DNA of 64,000 nt, taken from assembly GCA_002435755.1 (NCBI GenBank), contig DIYH01000017.1, positions 96,994 to 160,993 on the forward strand. Reading direction: 5' to 3'. This DNA is from Flammeovirgaceae bacterium UBA6059 (lineage in GTDB: Bacteria; Bacteroidota; Bacteroidia; Cytophagales; Cyclobacteriaceae). The notes beneath the pieces were generated by a model that searched no databases, was not told where the DNA came from, and saw only the letters and a list, made by a program, of their open reading frames with translations. Each line of letters opens with the position of its first letter. Positions within the stretch are counted from its first letter, which is position 1. Shown piece after piece: positions 7,449 to 15,604 of the stretch. Position numbers and translations under genes: made by a program.

Positions 7449-9404
7449 TTATTCATCTTTTATAAATCCACCTAAAGCAAAATCCGATAAATCCTTATGG
7501 AAAGAGTCTAGAACATCTGGTGTGTAACTACCCAGACTCTTATTTAAAAAGACAGCAATATCTCTTAATTCAATAACAACCAAATCATCCCCATCTCCGT
7601 CCTTTTCCATTTTTCCCAAAGCACCCATGGACTTATCTGTAGTGTGTCCTCTAGGTAGAAATGCTCCTGGTGCAGTCATAAGATCGGACTCCATAAACAC
7701 GTTAGAATAATCAGCCGTGGGTGTGGCTTCTGGCATCTCTTGAACTTGGACTTGTTTAGCACGATCATCAACAATGGAATCATACCACTGTTTAAATGAC
7801 ATTTCCCCTGTTAAACCGTCAAAAAGCTTTTGTTCTCCGCTTTTAGCAATGGCAGGAGCCATGGCCAGCTTATAATCGTCCTGAGCAGTTTTGTCCAAGC
7901 CTTGAAACATTGACCTAAACGAAGATCTTAATAATAAGGGAAAGGACATTTTTTTGTATCCGGTTGCTTCGGTTTTGTCCTTAGCTACTGTATAATAATG
8001 ATTGGTCATAGCAAACAGAGCCTTTACTTCGTTAACCTTTGCCGACTTTAATTTACCCCCACTTTGTAGTCGCTGAAAGTAGAATTCGGTTTCCTGTAAC
8101 AACTGTTTTAAGGCAGCTAATTTTTGTGAGGACATCACTCCTTTATTAGCTGCGGCTTCATCTTTGAAGATCGAAACAATGGGAGGAGTTTCCTCAGTTT
8201 GCGTAGATGAATCCTTGGGTGCTGCTGATTTTCCTAAAGAATCCGATGGAATGGAATACACAGCGGGTTCATCAAGACTAAATGGATGTCTTTTTTCAAT
8301 TTCTTGTTTATGAAGTGCGTTTAGGTGTTTTGAAGACTTCAGTTCGTACGTGTCCAGAAACTTCAGGAAATCGAACAGTTTTGAAAACTTAATGCCGACA
8401 GTAATTTGCGGCTTTCCAGTGATTTTACCTAAAAATTTCTGTTGTGCGTTATAAGGTTTAATCAAGGGCATCGGATTACCGCTTCCCTTAATCTTAAAAC
8501 TATCTAATCTAGTTGGGTATAGGGGGGTAATAGCGCTAGGGAATTTGTTTGCTTCCGTTTGAATATCCTGTAGTATAGGTAGGAGCGCTTTTAAGTTAAC
8601 CGGAGGTTCTGTTACAAACTCTAGTTTCGAATTGTCCGAATCAATAACCCAACCAGAGCCGGAATTCCAAATTCGTTCGTCTTGATCATAACGTTTTTGA
8701 AGAAAAGCATGGTTGATTTTATCCTTATCCCAATCTCCTGCAGATCCTCCGAAAATGCTTACGGGAGGTTCGTTATATGGAGCTCCCCAGTCTTTAGCAG
8801 CTTCAATGCCGGTTTCCCACTCAACACCCACCTTTAGTTGAGCCGTTTCATTCGAGGCACCAACATTAGAATTTATGGTTGAAGGATTTCCTGCACTTTC
8901 CATCTGCATTGCCTTGGACCCCATAACGTCTGCTTCTTTTTCTAAAGCTGGATCATCGTTTATATTGGTATTGCCTTTTAATTGTGTGGTGGGCTTAACA
9001 CGTCCTTGCTTTTGCTGAGTAACGTGCCATGCTTCATGAGGTAAATGCTTTTCTTGTCCAGATGCTAGGTGGATTTCAGCTCCTTGAGCGTATGCATGAG
9101 CTTGTAATTGAGCGGGTTTGTCAGAGTTGTAATGCACTTTTACATCATCCATAGAATATCCTGATAGCTTTTCTATGCCTGTTTTTAAATTATCTGGCAA
9201 ACCGGTATTGTTTTCCTTTTTTGGGATACGCTGTTGTATGGTAGCATGGTTGTTAACCATCTCTTGTAACTTTCTTTGTGCAATTGCTTCAGGACGATTG
9301 TCTACAAACTGGAAAACAGGCTTTCTGTCACTCTTTTTTTGAGAAACAGTATTTACTACTGCTTTGTCTTTGTTTTCCTGATTTTTATCCGCATGTGTTT
9401 GCAT
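7449..9404 (-). CDS. DUF4157 zincin-like protein with possible amidoligase-like C-terminal part
   Basis: A 651-residue protein, by far the largest cassette ORF. Residues about 65-135 form a DUF4157 domain with the HEAWHVTQQ zincin motif at 123-131. This domain is common in proteins linked to extracellular contractile injection systems and polymorphic toxins in Bacteroidota, where it sits N-terminal to variable effector domains. Residues about 192-270 contain GVEWETGIE and, after WVIDSD, LEFVTEPP, an order that resembles amidoligase (PF12224) proteins. That second assignment is tentative. The last 300 residues are unassigned. There is no signal peptide. Being in a cassette, it could be a mobile effector or toxin without its delivery machine in view. 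Confidence 0.7.
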   Translation of the reverse strand: MQTHADKNQENKDKAVVNTVSQKKSDRKPVFQFVDNRPEAIAQRKLQEMVNNHATIQQRIPKKENNTGLPDNLKTGIEKLSGYSMDDVKVHYNSDKPAQLQAHAYAQGAEIHLASGQEKHLPHEAWHVTQQKQGRVKPTTQLKGNTNINDDPALEKEADVMGSKAMQMESAGNPSTINSNVGASNETAQLKVGVEWETGIEAAKDWGAPYNEPPVSIFGGSAGDWDKDKINHAFLQKRYDQDERIWNSGSGWVIDSDNSKLEFVTEPPVNLKALLPILQDIQTEANKFPSAITPLYPTRLDSFKIKGSGNPMPLIKPYNAQQKFLGKITGKPQITVGIKFSKLFDFLKFLDTYELKSSKHLNALHKQEIEKRHPFSLDEPAVYSIPSDSLGKSAAPKDSSTQTEETPPIVSIFKDEAAANKGVMSSQKLAALKQLLQETEFYFQRLQSGGKLKSAKVNEVKALFAMTNHYYTVAKDKTEATGYKKMSFPLLLRSSFRSMFQGLDKTAQDDYKLAMAPAIAKSGEQKLFDGLTGEMSFKQWYDSIVDDRAKQVQVQEMPEATPTADYSNVFMESDLMTAPGAFLPRGHTTDKSMGALGKMEKDGDGDDLVVIELRDIAVFLNKSLGSYTPDVLDSFHKDLSDFALGGFIKDE

Positions 9405-9422
9405 AATTGCACTTATTGCCTG

Positions 9423-9535
9423 TAACGGTCTCGGCTAAAATGAGTATACAACCTAACTGCTAGGAGCAATGAAGCTTCCGTTTTGCATTGTCATATCAGA
9501 CAGCTTTGCCACTATATTAATTTTAGTGTTTGTTA
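9423..9535 (-). repeat. attC-like site
   Basis: TAACGG at 9423 and GTTATG at 9532 bound the site; CTAAAAT and ATTTTAG form the inner arms. It lies 4 bases from the stop of ORF 9539-10555 and just upstream of the start of the DUF4157 ORF. Confidence 0.7.
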
Positions 9536-9538
9536 TGT

Positions 9539-10555
9539 TCACTCCTTGAGTTCTTTTATCTTAATTACCGCCTCATTAATATCGCTAGAATAATTGTTAG
9601 ATGAGGCGACTTTTAATGCCCTGGTATAATATTCTAAAGCTTTGGTTTTATCTCCTGCTAGTAGGTAGCAATCCCCAATACTCAATAAGGGATAAGATTG
9701 ATATCTAATAAATCCAATTTCTTCAGCTAATTCTGCCGAAGTTAAATATGATTTTATAGCCTCGGTATACCTGCCCATCTTTTTTAGAACATCACCAATG
9801 GATGAATGAGACGCTGGAATAAAGGGCATAAAACCAATTTCCTCCCGGAGTTCCAAAGAAGTTTGAAATAATTCAAGGGCTACTTCAAATTCTTGTGTCT
9901 GTCTTCTGTATATCTGACCCAAATGACGTGTATTGTATGCTAATGCATATTTGCTATACCTACTGCTAAATTCTATTTCTTCATTGTACCGAGGAATCAG
10001 TTTAAGTATTTCATCTGTTTTTTCTTTTTGAAGTAATTGGTTGTGTAACCTTGAAATATCGCTGGCTCTTATTTTTGCAATCTCTTGAAAGTCTTGAATT
10101 TCGGTAAAACTAGAGGTCGCTTTATTCTGGTAAATAATTGCGGAATCTTGATTGTTAATCGATCTATGAGCGTTTGAAAATGCAAGAAAGTAATTTCCGC
10201 GAATGCTCGGGTCATCAAGTTTATTAACAATCGGAAGAAATTGTTGGAGCTTCTCAAAGTTCTTTTTTGGGTTTGATTTTTTAGCATAGACTATGTTCAT
10301 GAACCCACTTATCCGTAAATCCTGCATAGTTAATAATAGTCGATGCTTGGGCTGTAAGTTCTTGATATTCTCAAAGTAGGACAGTTCGACAATATTTCTG
10401 GCTTCAGTGAATTTTGCATCAAATAATGCTTCTTCCGACAATATAACTGCCAACTTCACAATCAAATCCACTTCGGATTGTGTCTTTATTTGGCCCGCTG
10501 CTGCTGATGAAACAAGCATCAGGGTTATAATGATATGAACGACATGTTTGATCAT
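9539..10555 (-). CDS. Secreted TPR-repeat protein (cassette ORF)
   Basis: A 338-residue protein. The frame is open to 10582, but ATG 10555 starts a signal peptide (MIKHVVHIIITLMLVSSAAAG) and touches the TAACG boundary of the next attC-like site, so I choose it. The C-terminal half contains at least three tetratricopeptide repeats (for example ALELFQTSLELREEIGFMPF, AIKSYLTSAELAEEIGFI and ALEYYTRALKVASSNNY). In Bacteroidota such TPR regions usually precede a histidine kinase or LuxR domain; here the protein stops after the repeats. It is probably a periplasmic scaffold, or a sensor fragment captured as a cassette. Confidence 0.75.
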   Translation of the reverse strand: MIKHVVHIIITLMLVSSAAAGQIKTQSEVDLIVKLAVILSEEALFDAKFTEARNIVELSYFENIKNLQPKHRLLLTMQDLRISGFMNIVYAKKSNPKKNFEKLQQFLPIVNKLDDPSIRGNYFLAFSNAHRSINNQDSAIIYQNKATSSFTEIQDFQEIAKIRASDISRLHNQLLQKEKTDEILKLIPRYNEEIEFSSRYSKYALAYNTRHLGQIYRRQTQEFEVALELFQTSLELREEIGFMPFIPASHSSIGDVLKKMGRYTEAIKSYLTSAELAEEIGFIRYQSYPLLSIGDCYLLAGDKTKALEYYTRALKVASSNNYSSDINEAVIKIKELKE

Positions 10556-10782
10556 AACGAAAGCTATCGGGTGTATGTCCATAGCTAGCGAATAGCACTA
10601 AAGTAGTGAAATCTGCCGAAGCTCACAACGGTTCTAAATGGCACTGCATTGTGAAAATCAAAATCTCCTGCGAGCAAAACCTGGTAGAATGCACTGCCGT
10701 TTCTCAGCGGCAGATGTCACGGTCGAGTTGCATAAAAGCCAGCCAGAAAGCACTTAGACATATGCCCGATCAGTGTCTGTTA
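10555..10782 (-). repeat. attC-like site, family 1
   Basis: TAACG at 10555 and GTTATC at 10779. The arms AGCTATCGGGTGTATGTCC and GACATATGCCCGATCAG pair, and the internal region matches the sites at 6363 and 16661 closely. It follows ORF 10770-11465, whose last codons run into it. Confidence 0.8.
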
Positions 10783-11465
10783 TCGGCTTTAATTTTCACT
10801 TTAAATTCTTCAATTGCTTCAATCAAAAAGTTCTTTCTGTTCTGAAATTCGTAGTTTTTCTGTTCGTCGTAGTTGAAGTGATTTGCAATGGGTTTGCCCA
10901 TGGTTAGTCGTCCGTCAAATGGATCATCCATATCGTTTGCAGTAACTTCAAGTTGGACTTCACCCGCCTTGGAAATTGTTCCAGTCAATCTTCGCGGAAT
11001 CCTTCTGAAGAAGGCATGATCTGTTCTGGTCTTTCGAAGTTTGATTAGTCCCCAATGATCAATATTCCCGTTCATTCGAGATGGGAATGCAAATGAGTCG
11101 AAAGGAAGCCAGTTAATATTGTGCCGTACTCCTTCTGAATAGCTATAACCGTTCGGATAAATTACCCCTTCAAGTTTTGTGGTATGTGAGCCGATGAAGG
11201 AGAAGTCTTTAGTATAAACCGTGAATTGGATATGTTCACTTTCTAGTAGTTCGCGGATCTCCGAAACCACTTTTTTATACTCAGCACTTGTGGAGATAAG
11301 ATAATCGTCGACCTGATAGAATTGTTGGTTATCCAGTTTTTTCAGTCTCTTTCTAAGTCGAGGTTCCTTAAACCAAGAAGAAAGTCCCCCGGTTTGTTCA
11401 ATGTTTACGAGTTGCTGCTGTATCGAATTGATCTCTGCCTGAGTTCGTTCTAAAAGTTCTATCAT
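10770..11465 (-). CDS. Hypothetical protein (cassette ORF)
   Basis: A 231-residue soluble protein starting at ATG 11465; the longer frame to 11525 would begin inside the neighbouring attC-like site and is unlikely. The N-terminal 45 residues are helical and charged (LLERTQAEINSIQQQLVNIE), and the middle looks strand-rich (FTVYTKDFSFIGSHTTKLEG). I do not recognise a domain. The stop lies about 13 bases inside the attC-like site, a common feature of cassette ORFs. Confidence 0.6.
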   Translation of the reverse strand: MIELLERTQAEINSIQQQLVNIEQTGGLSSWFKEPRLRKRLKKLDNQQFYQVDDYLISTSAEYKKVVSEIRELLESEHIQFTVYTKDFSFIGSHTTKLEGVIYPNGYSYSEGVRHNINWLPFDSFAFPSRMNGNIDHWGLIKLRKTRTDHAFFRRIPRRLTGTISKAGEVQLEVTANDMDDPFDGRLTMGKPIANHFNYDEQKNYEFQNRKNFLIEAIEEFKVKIKADNRH

Positions 11466-11486
11466 TTTCGATGCAGCTATTGCCGA

Positions 11487-11710
11487 TAACGCTAAGCTAG
11501 CCAGTGGATGTCGCGAACTCAGCAATTTCTACTAAAGCTAGCGAACCTGCACCATACCTACAATCCTCGCTACAAGTACTGCGTACCACAATCAAACGCC
11601 AGAACTGACACAGTTCTTCACTGGGCTGAGAAGATCGATGAAGGTGTAGGGAGCGGGCTGCTGGCACAGAGGCGGATACGAGCCTGACATCTGCGGGCTA
11701 GCGAATGTTA
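11487..11710 (-). repeat. attC-like site, family 2
   Basis: TAACG at 11487 and GTTATC at 11707. The arms GCTAGCCAGTGGATGTC and GACATCTGCGGGCTAGC pair with a central mismatch block, as in the unpaired central spacer of attC. The internal region matches the sites at 12203 and 17619. Confidence 0.8.
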
Positions 11711-11711
11711 T

Positions 11712-12194
11712 CTACAGATTTAATGTCTGTTCTATTGTTCTTCGCATACGGTTATAAGAATCAAATGCGTTCAGAGTTACTATGAAAATCCATGCTGCAG
11801 AAAATCCTGCGGCATATCCAGCAGTTTCCATAAAATTACTCCCATCGAAGGCAAATAGGGATATAAAGAAAACTCCTATACCAATAAGATATTTTGTTAT
11901 TTGATAATTCGATGGAATGTAATCGACACTGACTATTGTCTTCTCTTGTGCTGTTTTTATTTGTCCTTTAACCAATGGTGGAGATCTTCTACTGGTTACA
12001 AATGTGTCTTTGATCTGAAATCTGTCTTCATCAATATATCCAACATACCGTGGTTCGTTAAAAAGAGTTTCGATCTCAAATAGCCCCTGTATTTCAACTT
12101 TAAGCTGAGCCAAGACCAAATTGCTTCTATATTCTTTGGTTATGGTAAAACGTTCTGAGATTACCTTTATTAGATCTGTAACTAGTTGAAGCAT
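11712..12194 (-). CDS. Two-TM membrane protein (cassette ORF)
   Basis: A 160-residue protein with a soluble N-terminal half (about 1-105) and two membrane segments at about residues 105-122 and 126-145 (YLIGIGVFFISLFAF, then AAGYAAGFSAAWIFIVTLNAF). The N-terminal part may be a small beta domain (GYIDEDRFQIKDTF). No family recognised. It starts at ATG 12194, a few bases from the next attC-like site, and ends next to the site 11487-11710. Confidence 0.6.
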   Translation of the reverse strand: MLQLVTDLIKVISERFTITKEYRSNLVLAQLKVEIQGLFEIETLFNEPRYVGYIDEDRFQIKDTFVTSRRSPPLVKGQIKTAQEKTIVSVDYIPSNYQITKYLIGIGVFFISLFAFDGSNFMETAGYAAGFSAAWIFIVTLNAFDSYNRMRRTIEQTLNL

Positions 12195-12202
12195 TTTGTA
12201 GA

Positions 12203-12430
12203 TAACGCCAAGCTAGCGAGTGGATGTCGCGAGACTGGCAATTTCTACTAAAGCTAGCGAACCTACACCATACCTACAATCCTAACCACGAAGTGGAGCG
12301 TACCGCAAGTCAACCACCAGAACTGATACAGTTCTTCCCGGGGCTGGAAGATCGATGAAGGTAAAGGGAGCGAAGTGCTTGCAGAGAGGTGGTTAGTGGT
12401 AGCCTGACATCTGCGGGCTAGCGACTGGTA
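12203..12430 (-). repeat. attC-like site, family 2, with a mutated right boundary
   Basis: TAACG at 12203; the right boundary reads GGTACA where GTTA is expected. The arms GCTAGCGAGTGGATGTC and GACATCTGCGGGCTAGC and the internal region match the other family 2 sites. The altered core may make this junction unable to recombine. Confidence 0.72.
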
Positions 12431-12437
12431 CAGGCTT

Positions 12438-12941
12438 TTATTTGCATTGCTCCATAGCCATTTTGGCGAGTTCAGAAATGCGTTTTTTCTGCTCGGTGAA
12501 TTCGCCAGAGTTCGCCTGCATAAAGGTTCCGTCAGGCTTAATGCACCGAATCATTTTGTTGTTCCAAAAATAGTATCGGTATTCCTCCTTAGTTGTTTTG
12601 GAGTAGTCATACTCTGGTTGAGTAGGAGGAGCGTTATACTCATAGTTCTTGGCAAATGCGAAATAGAGTTGACCAGTGGCGAAGTAGTATTCGTGTTCAC
12701 TCTTGCCAATGTGTCCATAATAGACTGTTTCTATCAACCTTATTCCGTTTTCATCTTTGTAGGCAGTAAGTTGGCCACCCTCTGATGAGTTCTCAAAATC
12801 GTCTTGAGTTAGCTGAGCATAACTACTCTTATTCTGTTGGGTCTCATTGTACATTTTCCTGATTTCGGTGATTTCCTGGTTCTGGGCAGTTAACCCGTTC
12901 AGAAGAAAAAGAGTGAAGGAAGTTGCTATAATAAATCTCAT
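12438..12941 (-). CDS. Secreted hypothetical protein (cassette ORF)
   Basis: A 167-residue protein. The frame is open to 12971, but ATG 12941 begins a signal peptide (MRFIIATSFTLFLLNGLTAQ), which sets the start. The mature part is rich in Tyr and Glu, with a strand pattern (TGQLYFAFAKNYEYN, EEYRYYFWNNKMIRCIKPDG) like small toxin-antitoxin/MORN-like secreted proteins of Bacteroidota. No firm family. The N-terminal start is 21 bases from the TAACG of the next site. Confidence 0.62.
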   Translation of the reverse strand: MRFIIATSFTLFLLNGLTAQNQEITEIRKMYNETQQNKSSYAQLTQDDFENSSEGGQLTAYKDENGIRLIETVYYGHIGKSEHEYYFATGQLYFAFAKNYEYNAPPTQPEYDYSKTTKEEYRYYFWNNKMIRCIKPDGTFMQANSGEFTEQKKRISELAKMAMEQCK

Positions 12942-12961
12942 GTGAGTGCGGCAATTGCCTG

Positions 12962-13070
12962 TAACGTCCAACTTTCATCCGTAAGCTGAACGGTTCAAAT
13001 TTCAATAAAAGTATCGTATTGCAGCAGCCTTTAAATAGCTCAGTTAGCTTATGGATGATAGTGCCTGTTA
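12962..13070 (-). repeat. attC-like site, short
   Basis: TAACG at 12962 and GTTATA at 13067; the arms ATCCGTAAGCT and AGCTTATGGAT pair. It is about 109 nt, with its own internal sequence. It closes the two-gene cassette 13077-13828. Confidence 0.75.
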
Positions 13071-13076
13071 TATGGC

Positions 13077-13544
13077 TTACTTTGTAAAAGGATAAATCGT
13101 AAATATCTGCGAAAAAATTATGTAAAGAAATAGTGCGAATCCTGACAAAAAGAAATACAGCACTACCCTCAACCAAAAACGTTTAGTTTTCTTGACTATG
13201 TTTATAACCTTCTGTTTTTCACCATCTGATTTAGCTGTATAGGCTCTGGGGTAAATACCTAACACAGTTCCCACAATAGCAAAAAACCAAAACAGTATCG
13301 GTGTGAAAAGAAGTAGCTGCGTTAAGCTATTTCTAAAAAAGGTATCATCTTTTAGATAATCTTGAAGGATCTTTGAATAGATAGCGATGATAATTCCTGA
13401 ACTAGTTGCTATGTACTTTATAGCGTCAATCAGGTTGTCAATATTCTTTTTCTCTAGTTCATCAAAATCTTCAGTTCTAGGTGGAGTTTCAGAAGGTTTC
13501 TTGCCCTCAAAATAGTTCTTTGGCATCTCTGGATTGAGGAACAT
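13077..13544 (-). CDS. Two-TM membrane protein (second gene of a two-gene cassette)
   Basis: A 155-residue protein with membrane segments at about residues 85-108 (LTQLLLFTPILFWFFAIVGT) and 130-150 (FWLRVVLYFFLSGFALFLYI), and a hydrophobic stretch at about 43-58. No family is recognised. Its ATG at 13544 abuts the last base of the stop of the upstream zinc-ribbon gene, so the two are translationally coupled. Confidence 0.6.
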   Translation of the reverse strand: MFLNPEMPKNYFEGKKPSETPPRTEDFDELEKKNIDNLIDAIKYIATSSGIIIAIYSKILQDYLKDDTFFRNSLTQLLLFTPILFWFFAIVGTVLGIYPRAYTAKSDGEKQKVINIVKKTKRFWLRVVLYFFLSGFALFLYIIFSQIFTIYPFTK

Positions 13545-13828
13545 TAAAATTTGCTAAGGAAATCATCTAAACCACCGCTCCTCTTAAATTTATCCACTAT
13601 ATCATCCAAGCTATCTCCGCTTTTTGATATATGACTTAAGATTTCTAAAGCCTTTTCCTTTGTTATGTCAATATCATTTGCTGTACCACAGTGTTCGCAA
13701 ATGAATCTAACTGACTCCATCGAATCTTTATCTGGACCAAATCGCTCAATCTTAATTCGATCGTCCGATTTGGTTTTAAATGAACTTAGTTCACCACAAT
13801 CGTGACATTTAAATTTTAGTGCATCCAT
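13544..13828 (-). CDS. Small zinc-ribbon protein (first gene of a two-gene cassette)
   Basis: A 94-residue protein with two Cys pairs, CHDC near residues 8-11 and CEHC near 44-47, spaced as in a zinc ribbon, then an Asp/Ser-rich helical tail (SGDSLDDIVDKFKRSGGLDD). It lies upstream of a membrane protein with a one-base overlap. Together they may form a small cytoplasmic-plus-membrane module. Function unknown. Confidence 0.6.
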   Translation of the reverse strand: MDALKFKCHDCGELSSFKTKSDDRIKIERFGPDKDSMESVRFICEHCGTANDIDITKEKALEILSHISKSGDSLDDIVDKFKRSGGLDDFLSKF

Positions 13829-13850
13829 TTGATCTTTAGTTTATGCCATA

Positions 13851-13961
13851 TAACGATCAGCTAAAATCCGTAGGCTGACCGTCCGTTTATTTCATTAAAA
13901 ATATCTGTTTCTCCTGCTGTTTGCAAATAGCTCATGAGCCTATGGATTTTAGCGCCTGTTA
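13851..13961 (-). repeat. attC-like site, short
   Basis: TAACG at 13851 and GTTAGC at 13958; the arms GCTAAAATCCGTAGGCT and AGCCTATGGATTTTAGC pair with one mismatch. This is one of the clearest sites in the array. Confidence 0.82.
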
Positions 13962-13964
13962 GCA

Positions 13965-14642
13965 TTATTTTTTATTCGCTCTTCTTTTGGCTAAACTCAT
14001 AAATATTAAAATTTCACTTTTTTCTGAGCGATCATAAGTATTCTTATATTCTAAATACGCTTGTTCAAACTTCTCTGATTTTTGATAGATATGTGCCTTA
14101 ATTCCATATGGGTAAGCCTCATGCGGTTTTAATTCAATTGCTTTGTCTAAATCTTTGATGGCCTTATCATACATTTCTTTCTTCGCATAAGCCACAGCTC
14201 TATTACAATAATTAGTAAACAGATTAACATTTAGGTTGATGTATTTCGTCAAAGAATCAATTTCTCCAATTCCATAAATGGCTGTCTGAGGTAGTGGAAT
14301 TTCTGTAGGAGATATTTTTTTGAAGTGTTCGTAATACTTATCACAATTCAATATAAGCTCAGAAATGAGAAGTGAATTAATTTTTTGAGCATCTTGATAT
14401 CCAACTAAATATTCAGGTTGGTCTGAACCAGTTGTTTTATATTCTTCTAGTAGTTTCTCTTGATTATCTTCTAAAAGATTTGACACACATTTCTTATGAA
14501 ATGCTTCTAATAATTCATTTGTTCCACTTTCAACCTTCATAGAATTAAAGCATTTACAAGCTTTAGACTGAACCTTTTTCAAGGTAGACTGTCCAAAACA
14601 AAAAGAAGAACTCAGAAGGATTATTAATACTATTCTAATCAT
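13965..14642 (-). CDS. Secreted TPR-domain protein (cassette ORF)
   Basis: A 225-residue protein with a signal peptide (MIRIVLIILLSSSFCFGQ) and a C-terminal TPR unit (RAVAYAKKEMYDKAIKDLDK, then AIELKPHEAYPYGIKAHIYQ). The first 110 residues hold a CKCF motif and could be a separate small domain. It is probably periplasmic or surface-located. It starts 10 bases from the next attC-like site and ends 4 bases from its own. Confidence 0.7.
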   Translation of the reverse strand: MIRIVLIILLSSSFCFGQSTLKKVQSKACKCFNSMKVESGTNELLEAFHKKCVSNLLEDNQEKLLEEYKTTGSDQPEYLVGYQDAQKINSLLISELILNCDKYYEHFKKISPTEIPLPQTAIYGIGEIDSLTKYINLNVNLFTNYCNRAVAYAKKEMYDKAIKDLDKAIELKPHEAYPYGIKAHIYQKSEKFEQAYLEYKNTYDRSEKSEILIFMSLAKRRANKK

Positions 14643-14651
14643 AATTAATGC

Positions 14652-14879
14652 TAACGATCAGATATGGCGAGTGGCCATATCCTCTCTAAAGAGTACTAAG
14701 GTAGTGGAACTGCCCAATCCCCACAACAGTATCTACAATGCATTGCTTTATGAAAGTCTAAGTCCAGAAAGAATAGAAGTAGCTAGAAGTACAAAATCTG
14801 GCAGAATGGGCAGGTTCACGGACGAATCGCAAAGACGACTGCAAATAGCTCTGTTGGCCATTCGGCATATCGCTTGTTA
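14652..14879 (-). repeat. attC-like site, family 5
   Basis: TAACG at 14652 and GTTAGC at 14876; the arms GATATGGCGAGTGGCCA and TGGCCATTCGGCATATC pair. The internal region is about 180 nt and shares only short words (GTAGTGGAA, CACAAC) with family 1. Confidence 0.78.
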
Positions 14880-14886
14880 GCACCAG

Positions 14887-15372
14887 TTATTTCTTTGTCA
14901 CTTTTATTTGATTGTTTGCTAAAATTTGAATCTCAAATAGCTCATCACTTTCAAGGAGTTCAAAGGTTTGAAAGTCTTTCCATTCCTTAAAGTTAAGGTT
15001 AGTCAAGCATCCCCATTCGAGAACATCTCCAGTATCAAATCCAGTATAAAAATTTCGTTCGATTGCCTTCCACTCACCGCCTTCTTCTCGAGGAAGTTGA
15101 ATTTTTTCAATAAGCAGGTTGAAGTAGATTTCGCTTAGAACAAATGAAGCACGATATCTGAAGGAACCGTCATATTCAGTGTCCCTTTTACGACTTCCAT
15201 ATTGTTCTTTCGAGTTCGCAACCCTATGAAATCGATCACCAGTCGTTAAAAAAAATATGTCAACATCCAGTTCGATTCCGCTCTTTGGAAATTTGTAAGG
15301 GGCAACAGTTTGCGACTGTCCAAGAAGTTCAGCAGTTGAGAAGAGAATAAAGGAAAGAAGAAGTAATCTCAT
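14887..15372 (-). CDS. Secreted hypothetical protein (cassette ORF)
   Basis: A 161-residue protein with a signal peptide (MRLLLLSFILFSTAELLGQ, cleavage after GQ). The mature part looks strand-rich (YRASFVLSEIYFNLLIEKIQ; ILANNQIKVTKK) and has no recognised motif. The start lies 17 bases from a TAACC boundary at 15389, where the IS110 element begins. Confidence 0.62.
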   Translation of the reverse strand: MRLLLLSFILFSTAELLGQSQTVAPYKFPKSGIELDVDIFFLTTGDRFHRVANSKEQYGSRKRDTEYDGSFRYRASFVLSEIYFNLLIEKIQLPREEGGEWKAIERNFYTGFDTGDVLEWGCLTNLNFKEWKDFQTFELLESDELFEIQILANNQIKVTKK

Positions 15373-15392
15373 TGCAGTCTATTGGTGCTAAC

Positions 15393-15604
15393 CTTTAGCT
15401 TCTCTTGATATAACTATTCTTAGAAGCAGGATTTACTAATAACTTAAAGACAGGATAGTCAGGTGAGCACCAAGCGCTAACCAGGTATAAAGACCTATTG
15501 GACGATTTGGGACCTGCTATTCTGTCTAAGAGTTTCATATAGATATTCGGGAGCTGGACCCGAAGGTCCAACGTCCCATTATTAAGGTTTAGAAAGAATA
15601 AGTT
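15393..15604 (+). ncRNA. Probable bridge-RNA region of the IS110 element
   Basis: IS110 elements encode a structured bridge RNA in the non-coding end upstream of the transposase that pairs with donor and target. This 210-base end has no ORF and contains hairpins, for example TGGACC and GGTCCA flanking CGAA near 15560. The target-binding loop cannot be assigned by eye. If the RNA recognises the TAACG core of attC-like sites, that would explain the insertion point. Confidence 0.45.

Noticed and set aside
14671..14880. Plus-strand frame of 69 codons
   Set aside because: It lies wholly inside an attC-like site and ends at its core.
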